Assembly: GCA_022837365.1 (NCBI GenBank)
Contig: JALHHV010000106.1
Span: 3,248-16,201, forward strand
Source of the DNA: Desulfovibrio sp.
Lineage (GTDB): Bacteria > Desulfobacterota > Desulfovibrionia > Desulfovibrionales > Desulfovibrionaceae
DNA: 12,954 nt
Direction: 5' to 3'
The notes under the pieces are model-generated. The model was not told the origin of the DNA, ran no database searches, and saw only the letters and a program-made list of their open reading frames with translations. Both the position numbers and the translations under genes were made by a program. The first letter of the stretch is position 1, and each line of letters opens with the position of its first letter. Positions 1-7,869 of this stretch are shown here, one piece after another.

Positions 1-13
1 CGCACGGAGCCTC

Positions 14-1240
14 ATGACACGCATCAGCATCACAGACCTGAAGCCAGGCATGCGCGTGGCCGACGACATCCGCGACGGCAACGGACGCCTGCTGTTCAAG
101 TGCGGCGACGTGCTGTCGCCCGCCGGTCTGCGCATCCTCAAGATATGGGGCGTCACCGAGGCCGCCGTCATCGGCGAGGACGACGGCGGGGACGACATGC
201 CGCCCACCGTGGCCGCCCGCTTCGACGAGGCCATGGAGCGCACCCGCGCCCATTTCGCCCTGCACGACCCGGCCAACCCGCACGTGGCCGCGCTGCTGCG
301 CCACTGTGCCATGCGCCTTGCCGCCATGCCCGCGCCGTGGCCCCCCGCCCCCGGCGACGCCCCCTGCCCCGCGCGGCCCGACCCCGCCCCCCGGCCGGTG
401 ACGCTGGAATCCGTGCTGCGCGAGGACATGCGCTTCGGCACCCTGCCCAGCGTGTTCCACCGCCTGGTGGAGGTGGTCAACGACCCGCGCAGTTCCGCCG
501 CCGACGCGGCGGAGATCATCTCCAAGGACACCGACCTTTCCGCGCGCCTTCTGCGCATCGCCAACAGCGCCTACTACGGGCTGCGGGCGCGCATCGAAAC
601 CATCACCCGCGCCGTGTCCATCATCGGCACCAACCAACTGGTGTCGCTGGCCATGGGGGTCAGCGTGGTCACGGCCTTCCGGGGCGTGCCGCAGGACCTG
701 GTGGACATGCGCGCCTTCTGGACCCACTCCATCGCCTGCGGCGTGGCCGCGCGCATCCTGGCCGGGCTGCACCGCATGGGCAACGGCGAACGGTTCTTCG
801 TGGCCGGGCTGCTGCACGACCTGGGGCGGCTGGCCATCTACGGGCAGTTACCCGAGCACGGGCGGCTGCTGCTGGCCGAGGCCCGCTCGCGCGGGACCAC
901 GGTGCGCTCGCTGGAGCGCGACATCGTCGGCTTCACCCACGACGAGATGGGCGGGGCCATCCTGCGGCAATGGAAGTGCCCGGTCTCGCTCGAACGCAAC
1001 GTACAGCGCCACCATACGCCCGAACGCTCCAGCGGCAGCAGCGAGCCGGCCATCATGGCCGTGGCCGACCTGCTGGCCAACGCCCTGTGCCACGGCACCA
1101 GCGGCGAAGTGCTGGTGCCGCCCCTGTCCGACGAGGGCTGGGCCGCCCTGGCCCTGCCCCCCGGCGCGGTGGTGCAGACGGCCAACCAGATGGAGTATCA
1201 GGTGCTGGAAATCATCAGGTTCCTGGAAACGCATGACTAG
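14..1240 (+). CDS. HDOD domain signalling protein
   Basis: The product has 408 residues. Residues 5-53 (ITDLKPGMRVADDI...GRLLFKCGDVLS) resemble the small N-terminal segment often found ahead of HD-GYP domains. A Pro/Ala-rich linker (about 105-130) follows, then an HDOD domain from about 135 to 340. Visible HDOD hallmarks are FGTLPSVFHRLVEVV, LLRIANSAYYG (179-189), the AVSIIGTNQLVSLAM stretch, GLLHDLGRLAI (265-275, H268-D269) and RHH at 332-334. HDOD proteins are HD-superfamily members that usually act as regulatory, non-catalytic signalling modules; no substrate can be predicted. The start is supported by an ACGGAG ribosome site a few bases upstream. The stop overlaps the next start (ATGACTAG, 1233-1240), so translation of the two is probably coupled. 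The domain call is firm, the role is not. Confidence 0.9.
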   Translation: MTRISITDLKPGMRVADDIRDGNGRLLFKCGDVLSPAGLRILKIWGVTEAAVIGEDDGGDDMPPTVAARFDEAMERTRAHFALHDPANPHVAALLRHCAMRLAAMPAPWPPAPGDAPCPARPDPAPRPVTLESVLREDMRFGTLPSVFHRLVEVVNDPRSSAADAAEIISKDTDLSARLLRIANSAYYGLRARIETITRAVSIIGTNQLVSLAMGVSVVTAFRGVPQDLVDMRAFWTHSIACGVAARILAGLHRMGNGERFFVAGLLHDLGRLAIYGQLPEHGRLLLAEARSRGTTVRSLERDIVGFTHDEMGGAILRQWKCPVSLERNVQRHHTPERSSGSSEPAIMAVADLLANALCHGTSGEVLVPPLSDEGWAALALPPGAVVQTANQMEYQVLEIIRFLETHD

Positions 1241-2144
1241 CAACGACCCCACCTTCGGCAGCGCGGGCCTGCACGCCCGGCTGCGCCATCTGGAAGACCA
1301 GGCCCGGTTCACGCTCGACGTGCTGGACATGGCCTTCAACCTCGGCGACTTCCAGACCTGCATCAACCGGCTGGAAGAGCCCTCGGCCCTGCTGGACGAG
1401 GCGGTGGCGCGCATCGGCGAACTGGTGCAGTTCTCGGTCACCGCGTTCTACCTGGTGGACGAGCACACCTCGGACTTCGTGCTGGGCCTGTGCCGCCCCA
1501 GCGAGGAAGGCCCGGCCATCGAACGCGAGGTGGAGCGGCTCATCGAGACCGGGGTGTTCGCCCTGGCCGTGCGCGAGAACCGGCCCATCACCGTGTATTC
1601 CTCGGACAACAGCCACCGGCTGGTGCTCAGCGTGCTGGCCACCACCTCGCGCGTGCGGGGCATGTTCATCGGGGCCATGCCGCGCACCGAAAAGAACCTT
1701 TCCGGCATCCTGCTCTCGCTGCTCTCGCTCATCCTCAAGCACTGCGCCAACGCCATCGAGAGCTTCGAGCTGTACCGCCTGCTGCGCGAGCACGACCGCC
1801 GCCAGCGCGAATTCATCGACACCCTGTCCGTCACGGTGTTCGAAACCGACCCGGCGGGCATCCTGCGCTCGCTGAACCGCGCCGCCGCAACGCAGTTCGG
1901 CATCGACCCGGCCGCTCTGCCCCCGGCGGCGGGCCTGCTGGACCTGCTGGCCCCGGACGAGCGGCCGCGCATGGCCGCCGCCATCGCCGAGGCGTTGCGC
2001 AACGGCCAGCCCGCGTCGCTGGCCTGCGAGGCCCAGCACGCCTCGGGCGCCACCTTTCCCGCCGTGCTGCACCTTGCCCCGTGCATGCACGACGGGCTGT
2101 GCACCGGCCTGCGCGGGGTGCTGGGCCGCCGCCCCGTGGAATAG
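1233..2144 (+). CDS. GAF-PAS sensory protein without an output domain
   Basis: The product has 303 residues and no transmembrane segment. A short helical N-terminus (about 13-50) leads into a GAF-like domain (about 52-178, with FYLVDEHTSDFVLG and RGMFIGAMP). A charged helix follows (about 180-196, YRLLREHDRRQREFI), then a PAS-like domain (about 197-296, with VFETDPAGILRSLNRAA and the closing GLRGVLGRR). The chain stops just after the PAS core, where a kinase, GGDEF or HD-GYP domain would normally be attached, so it is either a stand-alone sensor working through a partner or a remnant. It overlaps the HDOD gene by 8 bases and precedes the HD-GYP regulator by 143 bases, which makes those two the likely partners. 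The ligand is unknown; the GAF and PAS calls rest on pattern only. Confidence 0.8.
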   Translation: MTSNDPTFGSAGLHARLRHLEDQARFTLDVLDMAFNLGDFQTCINRLEEPSALLDEAVARIGELVQFSVTAFYLVDEHTSDFVLGLCRPSEEGPAIEREVERLIETGVFALAVRENRPITVYSSDNSHRLVLSVLATTSRVRGMFIGAMPRTEKNLSGILLSLLSLILKHCANAIESFELYRLLREHDRRQREFIDTLSVTVFETDPAGILRSLNRAAATQFGIDPAALPPAAGLLDLLAPDERPRMAAAIAEALRNGQPASLACEAQHASGATFPAVLHLAPCMHDGLCTGLRGVLGRRPVE

Positions 2145-2287
2145 CCCCGCCCCGCCCCACCCCCTTGCGGTGCGTACCGCAGCCTGTTAGTGTTCGCATA
2201 CCCGATACTCGCCGGACCATGACGCACCGGCGGGCATACCGGCCAGGCCCGCATCGCCGCGCGGGTCCGCCGCCCCTCGGAATTGCC
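2145..2287 (+). other. gap between GAF-PAS and HD-GYP genes
   Basis: The gap is 143 bases. It holds a short perfect hairpin (TGCGGT-GCGT-ACCGCA, 2166-2181) not followed by a T-run, so it is not a clear terminator. TTGCGG (2165-2170) with TAGTGT 17 bases downstream is a weak promoter-like pair overlapping that hairpin. It is unclear whether the HD-GYP gene has its own promoter or is read from upstream. Confidence 0.35.
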
Positions 2288-3379
2288 ATGTCCACCCCGC
2301 CCAGCATCCTGGTCATCGACGACGACCCGCAGGTCCGCGGCTCGCTGGCCGATTTCCTGTCGGACAGCGGCTACGGCGTGCTCCAGGCCGGGGATGGCCG
2401 CGCCGGGCTGGACGCCTGGGAGGAGCACGGGCCGGACCTGGTGCTGGTGGACCTGCGCATGCCGGTGCTGGACGGACTTTCGGTGATCCGGGCCATCACG
2501 GCCTCGGGCCGGGGCACGCCGGTGGTGGTGGTTTCCGGCACCGGCGTGCTGCGCGACGCCGTGGCCGCCCTGCGCGAGGGCGCCTGGGACTACCTGGCCA
2601 AGCCCGTGGAAGACATGGGCGCCCTGGAACACACCGTGGAGCGCTGCCTGGAGCGGTCCCGCCTGCTGGCGGAGAACGAGGCCTACCGGGCCGGTCTGGA
2701 GGCGCGCATCGTCGAACGCACCCGCGAACTGAGCGCCGCCTACGACCGGCTCAGCGGGATGCTGGAGGCCACGGTGGATTCCCTGTCGCGGGTCACCAAC
2801 CTGAAGGACGCCTACACCGGCACCCATCAGGCCCGGGTCACCGTGCTGGCCACGGCCATGGCCCGCAGGCTGGGCATGCCCGGCGACGAGGTGGAATCGG
2901 TGCGGGTGGCGGGCATGCTGCACGACATCGGCAAGCTGTGCATCCCCGCACAGTACCTGCTGAAACCCACCGTGCTCGACGCCCACGAGATGGCCTTCAT
3001 GCGCCAGCACCCCCAGTTCGGGCACGACATCCTGGAAAGCATTCCCTTTCCCCACCCCGTGGCGCGCATGGTGTTGCAGCACCATGAACGGCTGGACGGT
3101 TCCGGCTATCCGCACGGGGTGTCCGGCGACGCCCTGCTGCCGGGAGCGCGCATCCTGGGCGTCGCCGACGTGGCCGAGGCCATGTGCTCGCACCGCCCCT
3201 ACCGCCCGGCCCACTGCGTGGAAGCGGCCATGGACGAGCTTGCCTCCGGCAGCGGCAGGCTGTACGCCCCGGACGTGGTGGACGCCTGCCTTGAACTGCT
3301 GCGCGGCAACCACGCGGGCCTTCCGGAGGTGGCCGAAGTGCTGCGCCAGTTGCGGAACGGCGACGCCGTGTGCTCGTAA
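2288..3379 (+). CDS. response regulator with HD-GYP c-di-GMP phosphodiesterase domain
   Basis: The product has 363 residues. The receiver domain (6-118) is complete: acidic pair D11-D12, phospho-acceptor D55 in LVLVDLRMP, S83 and the switch lysine K105 in YLAKPV. A helical linker (about 125-168, RTRELSAAYDRLSGMLEATV) links it to an HD-GYP domain (about 170-345). The domain carries H180 (TGTH), H212-D213 (MLHDIGK), H241, H265-H266 (QHHERLDGSGYP, GYP at 273-275) and D294 (VADVAEAM). HD-GYP enzymes hydrolyse c-di-GMP to pGpG or GMP, and every motif expected for activity is present. The start at 2288 is chosen because the receiver begins right after it, although its ribosome site (CGGAA) is weak; an in-frame ATG at 2219 would add 23 poorly coding residues. 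No histidine kinase is in the window, so the phosphodonor lies elsewhere. Confidence 0.93.
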   Translation: MSTPPSILVIDDDPQVRGSLADFLSDSGYGVLQAGDGRAGLDAWEEHGPDLVLVDLRMPVLDGLSVIRAITASGRGTPVVVVSGTGVLRDAVAALREGAWDYLAKPVEDMGALEHTVERCLERSRLLAENEAYRAGLEARIVERTRELSAAYDRLSGMLEATVDSLSRVTNLKDAYTGTHQARVTVLATAMARRLGMPGDEVESVRVAGMLHDIGKLCIPAQYLLKPTVLDAHEMAFMRQHPQFGHDILESIPFPHPVARMVLQHHERLDGSGYPHGVSGDALLPGARILGVADVAEAMCSHRPYRPAHCVEAAMDELASGSGRLYAPDVVDACLELLRGNHAGLPEVAEVLRQLRNGDAVCS

Positions 3380-3423
3380 GCGCGCAGAACGCGCTCCAGC
3401 CCGAAGCCACCCCGCCAAGACAT

Positions 3424-3457
3424 GACCGGGACCGCCCCCGCAGGGACGATCCCGGTC
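3424..3457. terminator. possible terminator between convergent genes
   Basis: An 8-bp perfect stem (GACCGGGA at 3424-3431 with TCCCGGTC at 3450-3457) sits between the convergent stops of the HD-GYP gene (3379) and the chemoreceptor gene (3495). On the plus strand it is followed only by TTCATTT, and on the minus strand by no T-run. Position favours a terminator, perhaps serving both genes, but the weak tail lowers confidence. Confidence 0.45.
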
Positions 3458-3494
3458 TTCATTTGCACGTGTGGGCGCCGGGGGGCGCGCCGCC

Positions 3495-5465
3495 TCAGGC
3501 GTTCTCGCTCTGCATCTGCCCGATGATGGCCTTCAGCCTCTGGGCCTGCGCCGCAAGCTCGCTCACGGCCAGGGCCGACTGGCGCATGGCGTCGCTGGTC
3601 TCGGCGGAGATGCGGTTCACTTCCTCCACGGCCCGGTTGATCTCGTCGGACGCGGCGGACTGCTGCTCGCTGGCGGTGGCGATGGAACGCACCTGGTCGG
3701 ACACGGAATCGGCCAGGGACACGATGGCCGACAGCGACTGGCCCGCCTCGCGCGCCCTGCCGGTGACGCTTTCCACCTCGCGCACCGTCTCGCCCACCTG
3801 GGCGATGCTCACCCTGGCCCCCTGCTGGATGCCGCCGATGGCCTCGCCCACCTCCTTGGTGGCGGTCATGGTCTTTTCGGCCAGCTTGCGCACCTCGTCG
3901 GCCACCAGGTTGGTCTGGTCCGCGATGTCGGAAATCACCCCCAGGATGGCCCCGATGCGCTCGGCACTCTTGCCCAGGGCATCCATGTCGCGGTTCAGGG
4001 TTTCGGAATGGCGCTGCACCACGCCGATGCCGCCGATCATGTCCTCCACGATGCCCGACCCGGCCGCAGCCTTGGACTTGGCGTCGTTGGCGGTGTCGGC
4101 GGCAAGGCCCGCGCTGCGGGCCACCTCCAGCACGGTGGCGTTCATTTCCTCCATGGCCACGGCGGTCTCGCCGGTGCGGCGGCTTTGCAGTTCCGCCCCG
4201 CGCGAGGACTGTTCGATCTGCGCCGAAAGCTCTTCCGAGGCGGCGGACACGATGTCCACGATGCCTTCCAGTTCGCTCGCGGCGTGCAGCATGCCCTCGC
4301 GCCGGGCCTGTTCGGCGCGGGCGCTGGCGGCCTCCGCCTCGGCCATGGCCTGCCGGGCCTTTTCCGTCTCTTCCCCCGCAAGGCGGGTCTGCTCCAGGGC
4401 CTCGCCGATCTTGTCCTTGAGCGTGGCCACCATGGAGCGCAGGGCGTCGGCCAGTTGGCCCACCTCGTCGCCGGTGCGCACGGTGAGTTCGGAATCCAGG
4501 TCGCCCCCGGCCACTGCCGTGGCATAGGCGGTGGTGCGCGAGATGGGCCGCGACAGGGCGCGCGACAGCAGCCAGGCCACCGCGATCATCACCGGCAGCA
4601 CGCCCGCCATCACCGCCAGCGACGAATTGGTCACCCGGTCCTGCACCTCGATGATGCTGGCCACGGGCATGCCGATGAACCACATGCCGATGGTCTTGCC
4701 CTCCATGTCCAGGATGGGCCAGTACGCCGTCTCGTATTCGCTGCCCAGAATCACGTTGCGCGCAAGGAACGTCTTGCCCGCGTTGAACACTGTCTCCATC
4801 ACCCTGGGGTTGTCCATGCGCGTGCCGACGGCCCGCTTGCCGTCGCGCACGATGGTGGTCATGACGCGCGTGTCGCCCTTGAACACCGTGACCTCCAGGC
4901 CGGTGAACGACTTCAGGTCGTCCACGAAGCCCTCGCGCACCAGCGAGGTGCCGATGGCCACCGTGCCGATCACCTTGCCGTCCCGGCGGATGGGCGCCCC
5001 CGCCCGCAGGGTGAACGGCACCACAGTGCCGGAGATGACCCCCACCGAGGCTTCGCCGCGCAAGGCGCGCCGCACGGTGTCCTGGTCCAGCACCGAATCG
5101 CCGGTCTTGTCGGAGTGCCCGCGCGCCAGCACGTTGCCCTTGTCGTCGGTGACGGTCATGAAGTCCGACCCCACGTCGCGCATCAGCCGCCTGGACAGTT
5201 CCACCGCGCGCGGGCCATTGCCCTCCGCCACGGCGGCGACGAAGTCCGCGTGCTGCGCCACCAGGGCCACTTCCTCCAGGAACTTGGAGGAACGGTCGCC
5301 GATGTTGCGCACCACCACGTCGCGCAGCCGGGTCACCGCCTGCGCCGATTCGTCGGCGAAACCGCGCTTCATGAAGTGGTGAGCCGTGCCGAAAATGGCC
5401 GCCGCCGTCAGCAGCACGATACAGATGACCATGATGAGCAGTTTGCGGAGAATCGTCAGTTTCAT
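3495..5465 (-). CDS. methyl-accepting chemotaxis protein, Cache sensor, hairpin tip missing
   Basis: The product has 656 residues. It has TM1 (about 7-28), a periplasmic double-Cache sensor resembling the Cache_3-Cache_2 type (about 35-278, with APIRRDGKVIGTVAIG and WPILDMEGKTIGMWFIGMP), TM2 (about 283-301), a HAMP region (about 303-355), a helical linker and a coiled-coil signalling domain (about 395-656). In canonical receptors the signalling domain turns at a nearly invariant hairpin between IADQTNL and VADEVRKLAE. Here those two blocks are directly joined (L520-V521), so about 21 residues including the CheA/CheW contact surface are missing; both flanks are otherwise normal. There is no C-terminal CheR-tethering pentapeptide. 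The start at 5465 is preferred over an upstream ATG at 5504 because it opens directly into TM1, has a GAGG site 5 bases upstream and lies downstream of a sigma-28 promoter. The ligand is unknown. Confidence 0.93.
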   Translation of the reverse strand: MKLTILRKLLIMVICIVLLTAAAIFGTAHHFMKRGFADESAQAVTRLRDVVVRNIGDRSSKFLEEVALVAQHADFVAAVAEGNGPRAVELSRRLMRDVGSDFMTVTDDKGNVLARGHSDKTGDSVLDQDTVRRALRGEASVGVISGTVVPFTLRAGAPIRRDGKVIGTVAIGTSLVREGFVDDLKSFTGLEVTVFKGDTRVMTTIVRDGKRAVGTRMDNPRVMETVFNAGKTFLARNVILGSEYETAYWPILDMEGKTIGMWFIGMPVASIIEVQDRVTNSSLAVMAGVLPVMIAVAWLLSRALSRPISRTTAYATAVAGGDLDSELTVRTGDEVGQLADALRSMVATLKDKIGEALEQTRLAGEETEKARQAMAEAEAASARAEQARREGMLHAASELEGIVDIVSAASEELSAQIEQSSRGAELQSRRTGETAVAMEEMNATVLEVARSAGLAADTANDAKSKAAAGSGIVEDMIGGIGVVQRHSETLNRDMDALGKSAERIGAILGVISDIADQTNLVADEVRKLAEKTMTATKEVGEAIGGIQQGARVSIAQVGETVREVESVTGRAREAGQSLSAIVSLADSVSDQVRSIATASEQQSAASDEINRAVEEVNRISAETSDAMRQSALAVSELAAQAQRLKAIIGQMQSENA

Positions 5466-5782
5466 GCACGCCTCGCACGGTAACAAGGTGAGTGTGTACT
5501 GCACTTATCGGACAACCACTCACGAACATTAGGGAACACGTGCTCGTCAACTGCATGCCGGAACCGTGCCGGGCGCCAGGTCAGGGCGTCAGGCCGGGGC
5601 GGGACCGGCCGCCTGCCTTTCGAGCCATATAACGGACATGTCGGATAGTTGTCTCCTTCCGTCAACCAAAAGTCGCGCGCGGGGCACGGATTGTGTCACC
5701 ATGTCCCGTGGGCGCGCGCACGGCGTGGCGCATACGGCTTCGCACTGGCGGAAAAACAGGGGGGAGAAAGAAAGGTGGCGGG
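5466..5782. other. 317-base gene-free region between activator and chemoreceptor genes
   Basis: Apart from the sigma-28 promoter, the region shows no convincing gene or strong terminator. It is more AT-mixed and less codon-biased than its flanks. A TTGACG on the minus strand near 5675 has no good -10 at 16-18 bases. The gap and the dedicated promoter suggest that the two minus-strand genes are transcribed separately. Confidence 0.5.
5505..5531 (-). promoter_or_regulatory. sigma-28 (FliA) type promoter for the chemoreceptor gene
   Basis: Read on the minus strand, TAATGTTC (5531-5524), an 11-base spacer, then TCCGATAA (5512-5505). The enterobacterial sigma-28 consensus is TAAAGTTT-N11-GCCGATAA, so the match is 6/8 plus 7/8 at exact spacing. 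Transcription would start near 5498, giving a leader of about 33 bases before the ATG at 5465. A flagellar-type promoter fits a chemoreceptor gene. Confidence 0.75.
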
Positions 5783-7504
5783 TCAGTTGCTGTTGCGCAG
5801 CGAAATGGAGTGCTTCTGCAACAGCTCGTACAGCCGGGCGCGGGAAAGGCCCGAAAGGGCGATGGCCGAGGCGATTTCGCCCCGGCTGCGGCGGATGAGT
5901 TCCATGAGGTAGGCGGATTCCATGCGGTCCATGGTCACCTCGCGCGCGGAGCGGAACGAGGGGAACACCTCGTTGGCGAAGCCGAAGCCTTCCCGCTCCA
6001 CGGGCGGCGGGCAGGTGTCGGACGGCATGGCCGCCATGGCGGCAGGCACCCCGCGCGGGGCGGAGGACGACGCCCCCGAGGGGCCGCCCGCGCCCGCCGG
6101 GACGGGGAATCCCGGCGGTCCCGACGGGCCGGACATTACGGATGGGCCGGACATCACGGACGGGCCGGGCGGGCCATAGGCCACGGACGAGGCGGGCGCT
6201 CCCGGCAGACCGTACGAGCCGGGTTCCGCCGCCGGTCCGCTGCCGTTGTCCCCGGCCCCGGCTCCTGTCCATGTCCCGGGCGCCGGAAGGTGCTCCTCTT
6301 CCTCATGCTGGCGTGCGGGTGACGGGTCGCGCCGGGCGCGCATGACGTGCCCGCGAATCTCCACCGGCAGGTGCTGCGGGTACAGCCGCTGCTCGGCAAA
6401 GGCCGCCTGCACCGCGTAGTGCAGGGCGTTGATCATGTCGCGCACGTTGCCCGGCCAGTGGTAGATCTGCAACGCATCCACGAAGTCGGGCGACATCTGC
6501 TTGGCGGCCAGACGATGCTGGCGGCAGATGCGGTCCACGTAGTGCCGGGCCAGCGGTTCGATGTCGTCGCGCCGTTCGCGCAGGGCGGGCAATTGGATGA
6601 TGCGCGTTTTCAGGCGGTGGTACAGGTCCTTGCGGAAGGCCCCGCGCCGTACCATGTCCTCGATGTCGCAGTTGGTGGCGGCCACCAGTCGGAAGTCGCT
6701 GCGCACCTCGTTGCGGGCGCTGATCGGGCGGAAGGTGCGTTCCTGCAGCACCCGCAGCAGCGACTTCTGCACCGAAAGGTCAAGGTCGCCGATTTCGTCC
6801 AGAAAGATGGTGCCGCCGTCGGCCTGCTTGAACAGGCCGTCGCGGGCGGCGTCGGCCCCGGTGAACGAACCGCGCTCGTGCCCGAACAGGATGCTTTCGG
6901 CCAGGGTGCTCGGCAGGTTGGTGCAGTCCACCACGATGAACCCGCGCCCGGCGCGCTCGCTGTTCTCGTGCACGGCCCGGGCGAACAGTTCCTTGCCGGT
7001 GCCCGTCTCGCCCAGGATCAGCACGTTGGTGTCGGTGCGGGCGGCCACGCCCAGCGAATGCAGGCAGCGTTCCAGTTGCAGGCTGGTGCCGATGATGTCG
7101 CCGCGCTTGATGTTGGCCTGGCCGATCAGGGCCACCTTGGCGGCGTGGTGGTACAGGCAGCGTTCCAGCACCTGGCGCACGGTGGCTTCGTCGAAGGGGG
7201 GCAGCAGCACATCCCACGCCCCGGCGCGGATGGCGTCTTCCGCCCTGGACCCGGCGCGCTCGGCCGTCAGGGCCAGCACCTCGGGCTGGCTGCGCATGGC
7301 GGCCAGCTCCGGCAGGCAGGCCAGACCTTCCGGTCCGGGAGTGTCCACGTCCAGCAGCACCACGTCGCACGGGCGGCGGCGTCCGCTGGCCACCGCCTCC
7401 TCGCAGGTGGAGACCACGCGGCATGCATGCCCGGCAGCGGTGACGGCGGGCACAAGGTGTGCCCTGTACTGTCGCGTGGGGTCGATCACCAGAACGTCTG
7501 CCAT
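5783..7504 (-). CDS. sigma-54-dependent transcriptional activator with degenerate receiver
   Basis: The product has 573 residues. The receiver-like domain (1-118) keeps acceptor D52 (VVLLDVDTPG) and T80, but the second acidic-pocket residue is proline (D8-P9) and the switch lysine is also proline (LLPPF, 100-104). The AAA+ domain (about 135-365) has Walker A GETGTGKE (165-172), a sigma-54 contact loop reading GSFTGA (212-217) rather than GAFTGA, Walker B TIFLDE (232-237), likely arginine fingers R291 and R297, and WPGNVRD (350-356). A Gly/Pro/Ser/Ala-rich linker of about 110 residues (392-505) precedes a Fis-type helix-turn-helix (about 525-570). It should remodel sigma-54 polymerase at -24/-12 promoters in an ATP-dependent way. 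A GGAAGGGGA site just upstream supports the start. The gene is divergent from the PilZ gene, whose upstream region has a sigma-54-like site. The cognate signal is unknown. Confidence 0.93.
   Translation of the reverse strand: MADVLVIDPTRQYRAHLVPAVTAAGHACRVVSTCEEAVASGRRRPCDVVLLDVDTPGPEGLACLPELAAMRSQPEVLALTAERAGSRAEDAIRAGAWDVLLPPFDEATVRQVLERCLYHHAAKVALIGQANIKRGDIIGTSLQLERCLHSLGVAARTDTNVLILGETGTGKELFARAVHENSERAGRGFIVVDCTNLPSTLAESILFGHERGSFTGADAARDGLFKQADGGTIFLDEIGDLDLSVQKSLLRVLQERTFRPISARNEVRSDFRLVAATNCDIEDMVRRGAFRKDLYHRLKTRIIQLPALRERRDDIEPLARHYVDRICRQHRLAAKQMSPDFVDALQIYHWPGNVRDMINALHYAVQAAFAEQRLYPQHLPVEIRGHVMRARRDPSPARQHEEEEHLPAPGTWTGAGAGDNGSGPAAEPGSYGLPGAPASSVAYGPPGPSVMSGPSVMSGPSGPPGFPVPAGAGGPSGASSSAPRGVPAAMAAMPSDTCPPPVEREGFGFANEVFPSFRSAREVTMDRMESAYLMELIRRSRGEIASAIALSGLSRARLYELLQKHSISLRNSN
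6128..6165. repeat. 18-base tandem repeat inside the activator linker
   Basis: Two near-identical 18-base units run from about 6128 to 6165 (CCGGACATTACGGATGGG then CCGGACATCACGGACGGG). They encode two copies of GPSVMS in the low-complexity linker of the activator. The in-frame unit length suggests the linker changes length by slippage or duplication without breaking the gene. Confidence 0.75.
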
Positions 7505-7820
7505 GGTCCCCTTCCGCCGGCCACACCGCCGGCCCCCGATCGTGCGCCACCGCGCCGCATGCCTTGTGCCCGCACGTCATGCGCGCCCGGACATGCCAGG
7601 CCGAGCCCGGAACATCCGGAATAGCCGCACCGCCCTGTGGCGATGCGGCCCCCCCCGTGCCACCAACGCGGACCACGCCACGCGTAGCTGTCCGCATGCT
7701 ATGCCACAGCATTGTTTTTTCGGAAAGGGGGCTAGATTTACGCAGGACAACATTACATCGTCCGCAGCCCCCCCTTCCGCCCCCTGTTCGGGGGGCACTG
7801 TCCGCCTTCTCCGGACGCAC

Positions 7821-7840
7821 GCCGGTCCGGCCGGACCGGC
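7821..7840. promoter_or_regulatory. 20-bp perfect palindrome, candidate activator-binding site
   Basis: GCCGGTCCGG is followed directly by its exact reverse complement CCGGACCGGC. It lies 100 bases upstream of the sigma-54-like -24 element at 7940, in the usual range for an enhancer site bound by a Fis-domain sigma-54 activator, and such an activator is encoded next door. GC-only palindromes can arise by chance in this genome, so the role is inferred. Confidence 0.45.
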
Positions 7841-7869
7841 ACCGTGTCCGCCACGGCCGGAAACGCGCC

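Noticed and set aside
1448..3418. Long minus-strand open frame opposite the GAF-PAS and HD-GYP genes
   Set aside because: It is a GC-rich antisense shadow: composition is Arg/His/Gly/Gln-rich, there are no domains, and the plus-strand genes carry clear conserved motifs.
3471..5483. Long plus-strand open frame opposite the chemoreceptor gene
   Set aside because: It is a shadow of the chemoreceptor, His/Gly/Ala-rich with no recognisable domain, while the minus strand has full receptor architecture.
5589..5639. Tiny minus-strand frame starting MSVIWLERQ
   Set aside because: The GGAG upstream is about 13 bases from the ATG, too far, and 16 residues of no known type do not support a gene.
7645..7662. 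Minus-strand TGGCACG-N4-GGGCC as a sigma-54 promoter for the activator gene
   Set aside because: GG and GC fall at the right spacing, but the -12 half lacks TT and the match runs through an 8-base G-run, so chance is likely.
7779..7796. GCCCCC/GGGGGC hairpin as a terminator
   Set aside because: There is no T-run on either strand and no gene end nearby; it is probably a by-product of C and G runs.
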